From an uncultured Lachnospiraceae bacterium (GTDB taxonomy: Bacteria > Bacillota > Clostridia > Lachnospirales > Lachnospiraceae), in contig CACYTU010000021.1 in the NCBI GenBank assembly GCA_902777355.1, positions 17,237 to 81,236 of the forward strand: a stretch of 64,000 bases of DNA. Reading direction: 5' to 3'. Shown one piece after another: positions 24,743 to 34,133 of the stretch. A model generated the notes under the pieces. That model saw nothing but the letters and a program-made list of their open reading frames with translations, was not told where the DNA came from and made no database searches. A program made the position numbers and the translations under genes. How positions within the stretch are numbered: position 1 is the stretch's first letter; every line of letters starts with the position of its first letter.

Positions 24743-25582
24743 TCAATAATCTTTTTCCATTCCGCACATACTGCAGACTTTGATGCCTTTGAGGCCGCCC
24801 TTGAAGAATCCTCCGCAATACTGGCAGCGGCCCTGCCGTCTCCAGACCGGACGCCTGCTGCGCAGGTATTCGGCATCCTTTGCCTCTGCTTCTTTCCGGC
24901 GGATGAAATCCGAGACAGCGGGAAGCTCGGGGCAGGCGGAGAAAGCCGCCTTGTCGATCTCCTGAAGGCTGGCGGGGAGTGCTATATCCGAGAGCGAAAT
25001 GCAGCTCTGGAAAGCATTTTTGCGGATGACCAGAAGGCGGGTGGAAAGCCTGATCCTCTCCAGATGCTCACAGCCGCTGAAAGCTCCCTCGCGGATCTCT
25101 GTCACACTGTCGGGCAGTTCGACGCTGACGACGCGGGCGTTGTGGAAGGCCTCGGCTCCGATATTGATGATTCCGTCCGGAATCCGGACATACTCACTCT
25201 GTCCGATATAGCGGACCAGTGTGGATCCGTCGATCAGGAAGTCCCCCTCCTGCCTTCCGTTCTGAAGAGCGCCGTGAATCGCCATCGCGGAGGGAGAAGA
25301 ATTGATGTCGGGTGTCTCTTCTTCGATCTCCCGGACTGCAGTGCCGTACAGCTGGACATGAAAATATCCGCTGCCGTCAGAAAGCGGGACAGCTGTCTGG
25401 CGAAGTCCGATCACAGCGTCCGCCTGCAGAAGAGCCGCGCTTTTCCTGATTTCCCGGATGGCACCGAGAAATCCCTGATCGGGATCGGACTGTCTGAGGC
25501 TGGACCCGCAGACCGGACCAATCACTTCATATGCTTTATTCAAATCAAGTGTTGTCACTGTAATGCTCATCATATCTGCCAT
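24743..25582 (-). CDS. LRR protein with YbjQ-like N-terminus and C-terminal zinc ribbon
   Basis: 279 residues from ATG 25582, with GAGGAG nine bases upstream. Residues 5-85 resemble the YbjQ/DUF74 fold: ITVTTLDLNKAYEVIGPVCGS, then RKSAALLQADAVIGLRQTAV and FHVQLYGTAVR. Residues about 110-215 are BspA-type LRR units (IPDGIINIGAEAFHNA, VELPDSVTEIREGAFSGC and two more). The last 30 residues form a zinc ribbon with CQYCGGFF and CSMCGMEKDY. No signal peptide is present, so it is likely cytoplasmic. The combination suggests an adaptor protein; I know of no assigned role. Confidence 0.8.
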   Translation of the reverse strand: MADMMSITVTTLDLNKAYEVIGPVCGSSLRQSDPDQGFLGAIREIRKSAALLQADAVIGLRQTAVPLSDGSGYFHVQLYGTAVREIEEETPDINSSPSAMAIHGALQNGRQEGDFLIDGSTLVRYIGQSEYVRIPDGIINIGAEAFHNARVVSVELPDSVTEIREGAFSGCEHLERIRLSTRLLVIRKNAFQSCISLSDIALPASLQEIDKAAFSACPELPAVSDFIRRKEAEAKDAEYLRSRRPVWRRQGRCQYCGGFFKGGLKGIKVCSMCGMEKDY

Positions 25583-25974
25583 TTTTTCTGCTCCTCGGAT
25601 ATATATTTGAAACTGTAACACATGTGATCAAAGCAGCGGGAGCGCCTGTGAAGCAGCGCCGCGCGGACTTTAATCATTTTAATCATATAAAATCAGGGCA
25701 GCTCCGCAAATCATTCGAAGCGGGAATCAATGCAAAGCTTCTGCATATGAGTCTGTGAGCCATGCCCATACCCACAAGTATAACAAAAACCCGCCTTTTA
25801 GACATCTGCTTTTTTTACTTTCTATAATTAAGTGCAGTAAAACACAGGTGTCATTGCTTGCTTTAAAAACCGCCAGCGTGTACACTAATGGAGAATGTGG
25901 TACTTCGTCAAAAGTTTCTTTTCTGACGCTCTGTTACCGCATGCATTCTAATGATTACTACATGGAGATTTTTT
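25583..25974. other. Divergent intergenic region
   Basis: No gene is supported. A TATAAT occurs at 25823-25828 without a good -35. The region separates the LRR gene from the transglutaminase operon and likely holds both promoters. Confidence 0.4.
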
Positions 25975-27525
25975 TTGAAAAAACTATTCCGTTTACTAAT
26001 TGCTGTATTCTGTATACTTTTTGCGCTGTACAGCATTCCGTTCGGTTTCCGGCCTGTCCTTCAGTCCTTTTTTCATGATCTCACAGGCATTTTTTCAGAG
26101 CAGACGGACGAAAGCAGTCCTGCGCTTCCCCCTGAAGAAAAAGATCCGGAGCCGGGGAGCCTTCAGGAACCGGAACCCATTTCGGCTCCGGACGTTACGG
26201 GGTCGGAATACAATCAGGCAACCGATGGGACAGACAGCACTTACGCTCTTGATGAGAGCGGTCAGGCAGAAGATTTCGCAGGAGGGGGAGAAAACGTTTC
26301 CCCGGACGGATCTTCTTCGGGAGGTCCCCAATACAATGACGGCGGCAGCCCGGCGGACGGCAGCATCGAAAACGGAGAGGCCGTACCGGCAGACGGAGCA
26401 GGGGAATTTGACGGGGGCGGCTATGAAGACGGCGGTGTCATCCCGGAAGAGGCTCAGAATTATGTGAGAGGTCCCGTCGCCGACGAGGATATCATCTACT
26501 ATTATTACACCTGCATATCCCCGGAGGAGCGCCTTCTCTATGACGCCATGCTGGCCCTTGCCCAGAACCCCTACAATGACGGCTCTTATGAGGAATCCCG
26601 TCTTGTGAGTATAGATCCTTCCTCTGAGGATTTTTCTGTCAGTTATACAAGGGCTTTCAATGCTCTGATCAATGATCACCCGGAACTGTTCTGGGTCAGT
26701 ATGTCCAGAGCGGTATATCAGTGCCGCTATTACGTCATGCCGGCCTTTGGCGGTCAGTATAAAGTCATCTTCTCTCTGGTATTTCCCGATGCCGGCGAGG
26801 AAGGCAGCGGATATTCCGGAGCAGATCTGCGCAGCATATATACAGAGGAGCAGAATCAGCTCAGGGCTGCATCGGATGCCATCCTGCAGCAGGTGGACTT
26901 CACTCAGTCCGACCCGCTGATCGCGCTGCAGATTCATGATCTGCTGCTCGGATGTGCCTGGTATAACCGCGGCGCCGGGTTCGATGACTACGCCCACACC
27001 GCCTACGGGGCTCTGGTGGCGGACAGCAGCGGAAATCCCGGCGGGGCACTCTGCGACGGTTATTCCCTGGCTTATGTCTATCTTCTGCAGCGGGCGGGGC
27101 TCACCGCCGCCATGGTATGCGGCAACGCCGGACCTTCTGAAGATGATCTGGAAAAACACGCCTGGAATATCGTCTGTCTGGACAATGAGTGGTACGAGGT
27201 GGACGCCACCTGGGATGATCTGGATTTCGAGATATCTCCCTCCGATGAGGGATATAACCTTCTGATGGAGGCCCTTTCGGACGAAGTCTACATGGCCCGG
27301 ATCCGCCATTATATGTTTAATCGGACCACAGCGGAAACCCGCTACTTTGAGCCCGGAGAAGAATACCGTTATTCCAGCGATAACGGCTGGGTGTCTCTGC
27401 TGCAGCCCTCTGTACATATCCGTTTCAGCGAGGAGGAGGCCGGGACCAGCAGGGATTATATCACTCCCCTGGCTCCCGAAGCGACCGGGACTTTTTACAC
27501 CTGGGAAATGCTGGTCGGCCTATGA
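25975..27525 (+). CDS. Membrane-anchored transglutaminase-like protein
   Basis: 516 residues from TTG 25975, which gives the signal-like MKKLFRLLIAVFCILFALYS and has GGAGA seven to eight bases upstream; an in-frame ATG at 25951 lacks a site. Residues about 50-180 are an acidic, Gly/Pro-rich linker. The C-terminal half holds a transglutaminase core with the Cys-His-Asp triad: GGALCDGYSLAYVYLLQRAGL, EKHAWNIVCLDNEWYEVDATWDD. Such proteins may crosslink or cleave surface proteins. The amidase-like lipoprotein follows 55 bases later, so both are probably one operon acting on the envelope. Confidence 0.85.
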   Translation: MKKLFRLLIAVFCILFALYSIPFGFRPVLQSFFHDLTGIFSEQTDESSPALPPEEKDPEPGSLQEPEPISAPDVTGSEYNQATDGTDSTYALDESGQAEDFAGGGENVSPDGSSSGGPQYNDGGSPADGSIENGEAVPADGAGEFDGGGYEDGGVIPEEAQNYVRGPVADEDIIYYYYTCISPEERLLYDAMLALAQNPYNDGSYEESRLVSIDPSSEDFSVSYTRAFNALINDHPELFWVSMSRAVYQCRYYVMPAFGGQYKVIFSLVFPDAGEEGSGYSGADLRSIYTEEQNQLRAASDAILQQVDFTQSDPLIALQIHDLLLGCAWYNRGAGFDDYAHTAYGALVADSSGNPGGALCDGYSLAYVYLLQRAGLTAAMVCGNAGPSEDDLEKHAWNIVCLDNEWYEVDATWDDLDFEISPSDEGYNLLMEALSDEVYMARIRHYMFNRTTAETRYFEPGEEYRYSSDNGWVSLLQPSVHIRFSEEEAGTSRDYITPLAPEATGTFYTWEMLVGL

Positions 27526-27580
27526 CAGGTTATGAGATTGGTACGGTCTTACCGGATTCTTTTTTAAAGAGGTATTTGAA

Positions 27581-29155
27581 ATGATAAAAAAGGACAGAAA
27601 CGGCACTGAACTCCAATACGCACAGCTCTGCGGGTGTGCCGGCAGCCCCCGCCGGAAGGCGGGCGGAAAAATCATCTCCGCTCTGGCACTCGTCATGATG
27701 CTGGTCCTGCTGTCTGCCTGCGGTAAAGGCGGTGATATGGAGACCCCGACGGAGGAGCCTGCCTCTGCAGGTGAGACGGAGTCTTTCTCCACGGAAGAGG
27801 ATTCCTCCGATGCGATCACCATCGATGATTCCGCTTTTGCCACGACGATCATCGAACCGGCTCCCGAGTCTGAACCCAAAGAAGAGGTTGTCGTGGAGAA
27901 GACTGAAAAAGAAAAAAAAGAAAAGGAAGAACCTTTTTCAGCCGAGGGAAAGAATCTGACTATCGTTCTGGATCCCGGCCATTCCTCCCAGGTTCATGCC
28001 GGAACCGAGCCCATCGGTCCCAAAGCCGCGGAGACGAAAGTCAAAGACACGGTCGGAGTCCTGGGTAAGTCCAGTTCCACCTATGAATATGATCTCACGA
28101 TGAACGTGTGCAAAAAGCTGCGTGCAGAACTGGAAGACCGGGGTTATAAGGTCGTGCTCACACACGCTGATACGACTTTTCCCATAAGCCAGTCCGAGCG
28201 CGCCGCGGTCGCGAATGAAAACAAGGCAGATGCCTTCATACGTGTTTTCGCCAACAGTTCCGACGATACGACAGTCCACGGCGCATCCGCGGTCTGTATC
28301 ACAAAGAACAATCCCTACCATCCCGAACTCTTCTCTTCTTCCTTCCGGCTGTCCGATGTCATCCTCAACACCTTCTGTGACAAGACCGGCGCAAAGCTGG
28401 AGAGGATCTGGATGACTGATGAGATGACCGGCAACAACTGGAGCGAAGTGCCCTGCACCCTGATCCGGCTCGGTTACATGAGCAATCCGGATGAAGATCT
28501 GCAGATGAACATGGATTCCTACCGCCTGGAGATGGCATCCGCCATCGCGGACGGAGTCGACCGCTGGTTCGCCACGATGCCCGCGGAGGAAAAGTCCATG
28601 CACAAGTCCTTCAACACCGGGGCTGACGGAAACGAATCCGCTGCCATTTCCGGAACAGGACAGAAGGCAGAGGACGAAAAGGCCTACTCTCCGGAAGATT
28701 CGACCACTCCCTCATCGACAAAGCCGGGAAATGACCCCGAATCTCCTGTCGACACAGTTCCTGCCACAGGAGCTACAGTGGACGATACCCTTGCACCCGA
28801 CGCGGGACTCCTGCCCGACGGAACACTCCCTCAGGGCGGCACGGTACCTGCCGGTACCGGAACACCGGCGGGCACTACCACCACACCTGCGCCCAATATC
28901 AATAACTGGGCCGAGATGACAGCGCCCTCCAACACGACGAATAACACTAACAACACAAATAAACAGACAATGCCTCCCGTCAGCCCGGCTCCCGGCTCTG
29001 ACGGCGATATCCATGAGTCCGACTATCTGTATTTCAATAATGATGTCGACCAGCCCACCTACTGGAATGACGGCAGCGACAGCGATAAGGAGAATATTGA
29101 TTTCCAGACCGGCGAGGACGATACGTCCTATCCCGGCGGCGATCTGGCCGACTGA
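27581..29155 (+). CDS. Amidase_3-type lipoprotein with altered active-site residues
   Basis: 524 residues. A basic N-terminus leads to a signal with LLSAC (lipobox), then an acidic linker with a KTEKEKKEKEE run. Residues about 122-328 fit N-acetylmuramoyl-L-alanine amidase (Amidase_3). VLDPGHS keeps the first zinc histidine and YEYDLTMNV the glutamate. The third ligand, normally histidine in IHAN, reads VFAN. The catalytic glutamate of the usual V-E-x-GF-SN motif reads LIRLGYMSNPDED. Two catalytic positions are therefore lost, and the domain may only bind peptidoglycan. The last 190 residues are a Pro/Thr/Asn-rich tail. It follows the transglutaminase gene, and a terminator comes right after. 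Confidence 0.85.
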   Translation: MIKKDRNGTELQYAQLCGCAGSPRRKAGGKIISALALVMMLVLLSACGKGGDMETPTEEPASAGETESFSTEEDSSDAITIDDSAFATTIIEPAPESEPKEEVVVEKTEKEKKEKEEPFSAEGKNLTIVLDPGHSSQVHAGTEPIGPKAAETKVKDTVGVLGKSSSTYEYDLTMNVCKKLRAELEDRGYKVVLTHADTTFPISQSERAAVANENKADAFIRVFANSSDDTTVHGASAVCITKNNPYHPELFSSSFRLSDVILNTFCDKTGAKLERIWMTDEMTGNNWSEVPCTLIRLGYMSNPDEDLQMNMDSYRLEMASAIADGVDRWFATMPAEEKSMHKSFNTGADGNESAAISGTGQKAEDEKAYSPEDSTTPSSTKPGNDPESPVDTVPATGATVDDTLAPDAGLLPDGTLPQGGTVPAGTGTPAGTTTTPAPNINNWAEMTAPSNTTNNTNNTNKQTMPPVSPAPGSDGDIHESDYLYFNNDVDQPTYWNDGSDSDKENIDFQTGEDDTSYPGGDLAD

Positions 29156-29194
29156 TCAAAATATCGATTAAAAAGCCATTTTCAAAAAAACATA

Positions 29195-29249
29195 AAAACC
29201 GGCTCCTGTCTCCCTTCCATCTGAAACCGGAAGGCATGGAGCCGGTTTT
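29195..29249. terminator. Bidirectional terminator between convergent genes
   Basis: AAAACCGGCTCC (29195-29206) pairs with GGAGCCGGTTTT (29238-29249). T-rich sequence follows in both directions. Confidence 0.9.
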
Positions 29250-29253
29250 GTGT

Positions 29254-29364
29254 TTATTTGTTCCGCGTAAACCAGTGACGTATAAAAAATTTATTTGTTT
29301 CGCGTGAACCAGTGACGTATAAAAATTTTATTTGTTCCGCGTAAACCAGTGACGTATAAAAATA
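29254..29364. repeat. 37-bp triplication of a gene 3' end
   Basis: Three 37-bp units begin at 29254, 29291 and 29328, each starting TTATTTGTT on the plus strand. The third unit is the true end of the AarF kinase gene: it begins with that gene's stop codon (29328-29330) and encodes its last ten or so residues. The other two are noncoding copies, with point changes, directly downstream. Confidence 0.92.
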
Positions 29365-30917
29365 TAGAGGCAGATCATGAAGGCCAGCATAAAGCCGAAA
29401 AATCCAAGGGCCGGAATCCCCAGCATCTGAGGGTGCATGTCTGTCGTGCAGATGATACTGGAACCGATCAAAAGAGCCATGACCCACAGGCCCATGACGA
29501 TATTTCTGACAAGCCTCCTCATCAGATGGGCCATCTCCCTGGTAGTGTCGAGTTTGATACTCACCTGGGCCTGCCCCTTGAGGTATTCCTCCAGCACGCT
29601 CTTGATCAGGGGAGGGATCTCCACAGTCTTATAGGCGGCAGTATATAATTTCCTGCCTCCCCTCTTCAGTTCCTGTCCCAGATCGAATTTTTCAATAGCC
29701 TGTTCCTTGACCCTGGCCGCGGCGATCTCCATCATATTGATGTTGGGGCTGATCTCTGTCAGAACTCCCTGCATATGGTTGAGCCCCCTCCCCAGCATGG
29801 TCATACCATGCGGGATCTTCAGGCCGTTCTCTTTCATGATCTCAAGGATCTGCGTGAAAAACTCAATGATATCGATACTTCCCATGGACATTTTTCCATA
29901 GCGTTCGATCAGGACCCGCAGTTCCTTGTAAAGACGTCCCTGGTCCACTTTCCCATTGCTGTCGCAAAGTTCCAGAATAGTGTTCTCAAGGGTCGCGATA
30001 TCCGTGACGGCGATCGCCCGGACGGCTTTCTCCATCAGGGCTTTGTCGCGGGTGGAGAGGCGTCCCATCATTCCCATATCGATCCAGACGATCTTTCCGT
30101 CATGCACCTTGACATTCCCGGGGTGAGGGTCCGCGTGGAAAAAACCATCCTCCATGACCTGTTTGACATAATTGTTGATCAGCTTTCGCCCGACTTCTTC
30201 CAGGTCATATCCCCTGCTCAGCAGGTGCTCGCGGTCATTGATGGCGCAGCCGCCGACATATTCCATGACCAGCACCCGTGAGGTAGTATATTCATGATAG
30301 AGATGGGGGATCCTCACATATTTGATCCCGGTGTTGTTGCGGGCAAACTCATCTACATTGGACGCCTCTTTGAGGAAATCCATCTCCTCCCGCGCGACAG
30401 CCCACATCTCATCCAGGACCATGTCCAGATCCACGACATTCTTGATCCCGCCTACCGGAGGCATCAGTTTTACCAGCCTGTGAAGTAGTCCTATGTCCCT
30501 GGCCATGGTGTCATAGATTCCTTTTCGCTGCACCTTGACCACTACATCTTCTCCGGATTTGAGGACAGCTCTGTGAACCTGGGCAATGGAGGCGGAACCC
30601 AGAGGCTCCTTCTCAATGGAAGAGAAAATCTCGTGCCAGTCCTCCCGATAGGACCGGTTGATGACCTCCTCCACTTCCGAAAAAGGCATGGGCGTCACAT
30701 CTGAATTGAGTTTTATCAATTCATCGCAGTATGCCCTGGGAAGAATATCCGAGTGCAGGGACATGATCTGCCCCAGTTTGATATAGGTGGGTCCCAGTTC
30801 TTCCAGGATGATCCGGAGTTTTTCAGGCGTCACCCCCCGCGTGATCTCATTGCGGAAAAGCACCTGGCGGATCTCCTTCATTCTGGATCTGTTGTCCATT
30901 TTTGCCTTGTCTTCCAT
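29328..30917 (-). CDS. AarF/UbiB (ABC1) atypical kinase
   Basis: 529 residues from ATG 30917. ABC1 hallmarks are present: YIKLGQIMS (K-x-GQ), EPLGSASIAQVH (the Ala-rich loop), VVVKVQRKG with the ATP lysine, DFLKEASN, FFHADPHPGN and IDMGMMG. The C-terminus has two membrane segments (NIVMGLWVMALLIGSSII and LGIPALGFFGFMLAFMICLYIF). UbiB-type proteins act in isoprenoid-lipid metabolism at the membrane. Clostridia make no ubiquinone, so its role here is unknown. The phasin-like gene lies just upstream (start at 31679), a pairing seen in other Firmicutes. The gene's 3' end is triplicated (29254-29364). Confidence 0.93.
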   Translation of the reverse strand: MEDKAKMDNRSRMKEIRQVLFRNEITRGVTPEKLRIILEELGPTYIKLGQIMSLHSDILPRAYCDELIKLNSDVTPMPFSEVEEVINRSYREDWHEIFSSIEKEPLGSASIAQVHRAVLKSGEDVVVKVQRKGIYDTMARDIGLLHRLVKLMPPVGGIKNVVDLDMVLDEMWAVAREEMDFLKEASNVDEFARNNTGIKYVRIPHLYHEYTTSRVLVMEYVGGCAINDREHLLSRGYDLEEVGRKLINNYVKQVMEDGFFHADPHPGNVKVHDGKIVWIDMGMMGRLSTRDKALMEKAVRAIAVTDIATLENTILELCDSNGKVDQGRLYKELRVLIERYGKMSMGSIDIIEFFTQILEIMKENGLKIPHGMTMLGRGLNHMQGVLTEISPNINMMEIAAARVKEQAIEKFDLGQELKRGGRKLYTAAYKTVEIPPLIKSVLEEYLKGQAQVSIKLDTTREMAHLMRRLVRNIVMGLWVMALLIGSSIICTTDMHPQMLGIPALGFFGFMLAFMICLYIFIRHWFTRNK

Positions 30918-31229
30918 AAGATGCCCATTCTCCCCTTTTACTGTCGCCGTCCTTTTTTTTTGGTCTGTCCTCCGTTGGCTGCTCTTTTGTCCGCCCTGCG
31001 GTATCCTCATTTTCTTTTGTCCCCTATGTCCTGCTCAGCGTGACAGAGGCAGGTCATCCGGATCAATCGCAGGGACATACGAAAGCACCCGCCGCGGAGT
31101 TCGGCCTTTGATGCCGGCCCGCAGCGGGCTGTGCTTGAATTTCAATCATTATCAGAGACCGGTCTCAGAAGGCCGGATTCCTTCATTTTTCAGGTCAGGC
31201 TGATCAGGCCTGCCTTTCAAAGCCGTCTG

Positions 31230-31679
31230 TCAGGCCTCAGTGGAGTCATCTGTCTCCTCAGCAGCCTCGGGTTCCACGGGAGCATAGCCTTCTTTAGCAA
31301 GATCCTCATCCAGGGCATCCATCTCCGCAGATGCAGCAGCGGCCTTATCACTCTCGGCGATTCCAGTCACGTCATCGATTGCCTTGTCGGCCTTTTCCTC
31401 AACCTCTTTGATCTTCTTCTTCAGCAGTTCGAGATCATCCTTGCCCATCTTGGACAGCCTCTCTTCCACAGCAGCCGCATCCAGTTTGCGGGCTTCCAGG
31501 GTCTTCTTCACATTGTGCTGCAGCTCTTTGTTGAGCTCCTTGCCCTGCTCGACTGTGATCTCGCCCTTCTTGACCAGCTCATCGATGATCTGCTGGGATT
31601 TCTCCACTGTAGTAGCGGCAGCGCCGATGCCTACGAGCAGGATCTTTTTGAGACCATCACCGATTTTTTCCATTGCCAT
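31230..31679 (-). CDS. Phasin-like coiled-coil protein
   Basis: 149 residues. The first 60, GLKKILLVGIGAAATTVEKSQQIIDELVKKGEITVEQGKELNKEL, match the PhaI/poly(hydroxyalkanoate) granule-associated pattern, an amphipathic helix followed by a coiled coil. The tail is acidic (EPEAAEETDDSTEA). No PHA synthase is seen in the window. Small proteins of this kind precede AarF kinases in many Clostridia; they may regulate or tether the kinase to membrane. The gene is directly upstream of the AarF gene on the same strand. Confidence 0.85.
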   Translation of the reverse strand: MAMEKIGDGLKKILLVGIGAAATTVEKSQQIIDELVKKGEITVEQGKELNKELQHNVKKTLEARKLDAAAVEERLSKMGKDDLELLKKKIKEVEEKADKAIDDVTGIAESDKAAAASAEMDALDEDLAKEGYAPVEPEAAEETDDSTEA

Positions 31680-32376
31680 AGTATTCCTCTCTTTCCGGAG
31701 CGAAACAAGCAGTTATTGCCTTAGTCACAGCGCCGCGTCAGCGGCCGCTCCCTTCCGGGCCGCAGCGGTTTCGCATGAGCGCCTGGCGTGTCCGGCCCAG
31801 GCAGGGCCTTCTGTAATTTTTCCCTGGTGACTGAGAAGCTGAATGTTCACGCGGCAGAGCCGTATCGCTCCGGGACGGATCTGCCGATGATTCCGTGTTC
31901 TGAATGACAGGCGGCGTCATTTTGCGGACGCCCCGCTGCCGGTTACGAAAAGCAGTTTAGAGAAAAAGTGTTATCAAACTGTGTTTCAATAATTTGCTGT
32001 AAAAAAACTATTCCGAAAATAATTGTAAAAATTTTATCATACTTGTGGTTATGGGCGGCTGCCCGCAAACATGTATGAATAAACTACGCGCTGCTTCGCG
32101 CGTCCCGCGCTCCCGCATCGCTCCACACATTCGTACCCCGCCCCGCTTCGGCCGTCCTGGCGGCCTTGCGTTGCTCTGTACTCATGTGTGGGCGCTCGCA
32201 AATGTCCGCAAGACCGGATATGCAAGCATATCCGTCTTTGCGGCCGCTTGCTCGCTCCGGAAAAAATCTCAAAAGCCCGGGCAGCCCGGCATTTGCAGCC
32301 GCTTTCACCTGTCTCTTGTATTCATGAACACTTTTAAAAAATCATGAGATCAAGCCCGCACTGCTCTGCTCTTTTA
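31680..32376. other. Gene-free region, 697 bases
   Basis: Bases 31970-32045 are AT-rich and likely carry the phasin promoter. Bases 32050-32340 are GC-rich and full of short palindromes (GCGCGTCCCGCGC, CGGATATGCAAGCATATCCG), and hold the R2 repeat at 32197-32256. No coding sequence is convincing. Confidence 0.5.
32197..32256. repeat. Dispersed repeat R2, copy 1
   Basis: Matches 46154-46213 over 60 bp with few changes: CGCAAATGTCCGCA, GACCGGA, GCATATCCGTCTTTGC and CCGC. The middle folds as a hairpin (CGGATATGC with GCATATCCG). Confidence 0.7.
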
Positions 32377-33069
32377 TTAAAGAATCCTGAGAGCAAACAG
32401 GAGTCTGGGGATAAATATGATCAGGCCGGTAACAGCTGCCATGATGGCTGCTATGAGGACCGCCCCTGCCGCCGCGTCCTTGGCGGTCTTTGCCAGAGGC
32501 TTATACTCTTCCGTGACGAGGTCGACCACTGCCTCCACGGCTGTGTTGACCAGTTCCAGACTCAGAACCAGGCCGAACAGGGTAAAGCAGATACACCATT
32601 CGGTCGCGGAGATCTGCAGCAGCAGGCCGAAGATCAGGACCAGCAGCACAAAGCCGAAATGGATCTTCATGTTCCGCTCTTCCACACCGGCCATGATGCC
32701 ATCAAAAGCATGGCTGAAACTCTCAGCCAGAGGCTGTCTCGCGGCTGCGGCGGCTCTGCCGGAACGTCTGCGGGCGCCCCTTCTGCTGCGGGTATCCGCT
32801 TTTTTGCTCCTGTCCGCGGATGAGCTTCTGCCTCCCTGGGCACTCTTCTTTCCTGAAGCACTCTTTGAAGGTCTCTTTGAAGAACCCTTTGAGGAACCCT
32901 TTGAAGAACTCTTCGAAGAACTCTTTGAAGAGTTATTTGAAGAATTATTTGAAGAGCTTTTTGAAGGACCATTTGAAGAACTGTCTTTTCCTGAAGCACT
33001 CGTTGAAGAACTGTTCTTTTCCTCAGTGCTCTTTTCGTCCGCAGCCCTCTTTATCTCGGTTTCTGCCAT
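32377..33069 (-). CDS. dgkA: Diacylglycerol/undecaprenol kinase with a Ser/Lys-rich N-terminal extension
   Basis: 230 residues. The C-terminal 125 residues are a complete DgkA-type kinase. The motifs are SFSHAFDGI with ERNMKIHFG, three membrane helices, ELVNTAVEAVVDLVTEE with the catalytic glutamate, and AKDAAAGAVLIAA. In Firmicutes this enzyme phosphorylates undecaprenol or diacylglycerol at the membrane. The first 110 residues are unusual: a low-complexity run of Ser, Lys, Gly and Arg, with SSSK and SSKG units coded by 15-bp DNA repeats (32865-33010), ending in a very basic RSRRGARRRSGR stretch. It may bind anionic lipid or RNA. Confidence 0.9.
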   Translation of the reverse strand: MAETEIKRAADEKSTEEKNSSSTSASGKDSSSNGPSKSSSNNSSNNSSKSSSKSSSKGSSKGSSKRPSKSASGKKSAQGGRSSSADRSKKADTRSRRGARRRSGRAAAAARQPLAESFSHAFDGIMAGVEERNMKIHFGFVLLVLIFGLLLQISATEWCICFTLFGLVLSLELVNTAVEAVVDLVTEEYKPLAKTAKDAAAGAVLIAAIMAAVTGLIIFIPRLLFALRIL

Positions 33070-33132
33070 AAAAAATATTCTCCCATGCCTAATGCGATTT
33101 CCGGGTTCTGAGGCACTTTATATGTCCTCCCG

Positions 33133-33172
33133 GAGAGTAAAAAAGTCGTCTCAAAGATGATTTTTTACTCTC
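33133..33172. other. Perfect 12-bp inverted repeat
   Basis: GAGAGTAAAAAA (33133-33144) and its complement (33161-33172), followed by TTATTTTTT on the plus strand. It lies upstream of dgkA. As a terminator it points the wrong way for both neighbours, so it may be an operator or a relic. Confidence 0.5.
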
Positions 33173-33359
33173 TTATTTTTTCACACCGCCGTTCCTTTTT
33201 CAATAGTTTTTTCGAATCCGCCGCCGGAACGGAACCAGAGATTCCGCCCATGCCGCGCCGGCGTTCAGCTTGTATTTTGTCTGCAGCCGGTGGATTTACA
33301 CGCCGAAGCCCGACATGTCTTTGATTGCCGTCCGAAAAAAAATCTCCCTTTTTAAGGAT

Positions 33360-34133
33360 TTACGCACCAAAACCGGAAAGGTCTTTGATGACCTCTCCCG
33401 CGATGATCAGTCCCGCCACAGAAGGGACAAAAGCCAGACTGCCGGGAGTCGCTCTGCGCGGTCTGCTTTTTCCGGAATCGGATAAGCACTCTGCCTCCTG
33501 ATCCGTCTGCGCGGAATCCGGATCTGCTGTTTCCTCCGCCATGGGCCGGAGTGGTTTTTCTTTTGAATAGACCACCTTGAGGGACTGTATGCCCCGCTTT
33601 TTAAGTTCCCGCCGCATCACGCGGGCCAGAGGATCGATCGATGTGGAATAAATATCAGCCACTTCGAACCTGGTGGGATCCAGCTTGTTTCCCGCCCCCA
33701 TGGCACTGATCACGGGGATCCCCGCCTCCTTGGCCTGCACGACCAGCTGGATCTTTCCAGTCACAGTGTCGATCGCGTCCACCACGTAGTCGTAGGCTGT
33801 AAAATCAAACTGATCCGCCGTCTCAGGAAGGTAAAAACACTTATAGGCATTCACAGTCACGTCCGGATTGATCGACAGGATACGTTCTTTCATGACGTCA
33901 ACCTTGTCTCTGCCGACCGCGTCCATGGTCGCGATGATCTGCCGGTTCAGGTTGGACAGAACCACTGTATCGTTGTCAATGATATCGATCGTTCCTACGC
34001 CGCTCCTGGCCAGAGCCTCCACTGCAAAACCTCCGACGCCTCCGACGCCGAACACAGCGACTCTGGATGCCGCCAGCCTGTCCATGGCCTCTTCCCCGAG
34101 CAGCATCCTGCTCCTTGAAAACTGTTCCTTCAT
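33360..34133 (-). CDS. tcdA: tRNA threonylcarbamoyladenosine dehydratase
   Basis: 257 residues from ATG 34133. A ThiF/E1-like Rossmann domain begins with RVAVFGVGGVGGFAVEAL; the ATP-binding IDNDTVVLSNLNRQ, DYVVDAIDTVTGK and SAMGAGNKLDPTRF segments follow. The DPLARVMRRELKKRGI segment is typical of TcdA (YgdL, CsdL). It cyclises t6A37 to ct6A in tRNAs that read ANN codons, using ATP. The C-terminal SLAFVPSVAGLIIAGEVIKDL closes the family domain. An inserted acidic stretch (EETADPDSAQTDQEAE) lies near residue 210. It is followed upstream by a terminator at 34223. Confidence 0.93.
   Translation of the reverse strand: MKEQFSRSRMLLGEEAMDRLAASRVAVFGVGGVGGFAVEALARSGVGTIDIIDNDTVVLSNLNRQIIATMDAVGRDKVDVMKERILSINPDVTVNAYKCFYLPETADQFDFTAYDYVVDAIDTVTGKIQLVVQAKEAGIPVISAMGAGNKLDPTRFEVADIYSTSIDPLARVMRRELKKRGIQSLKVVYSKEKPLRPMAEETADPDSAQTDQEAECLSDSGKSRPRRATPGSLAFVPSVAGLIIAGEVIKDLSGFGA

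Noticed and set aside
32050-32340. GC-rich palindromic stretch as a possible tRNA or stable RNA
   Set aside because: No cloverleaf, no CCA end and no conserved TPsiC loop could be found.
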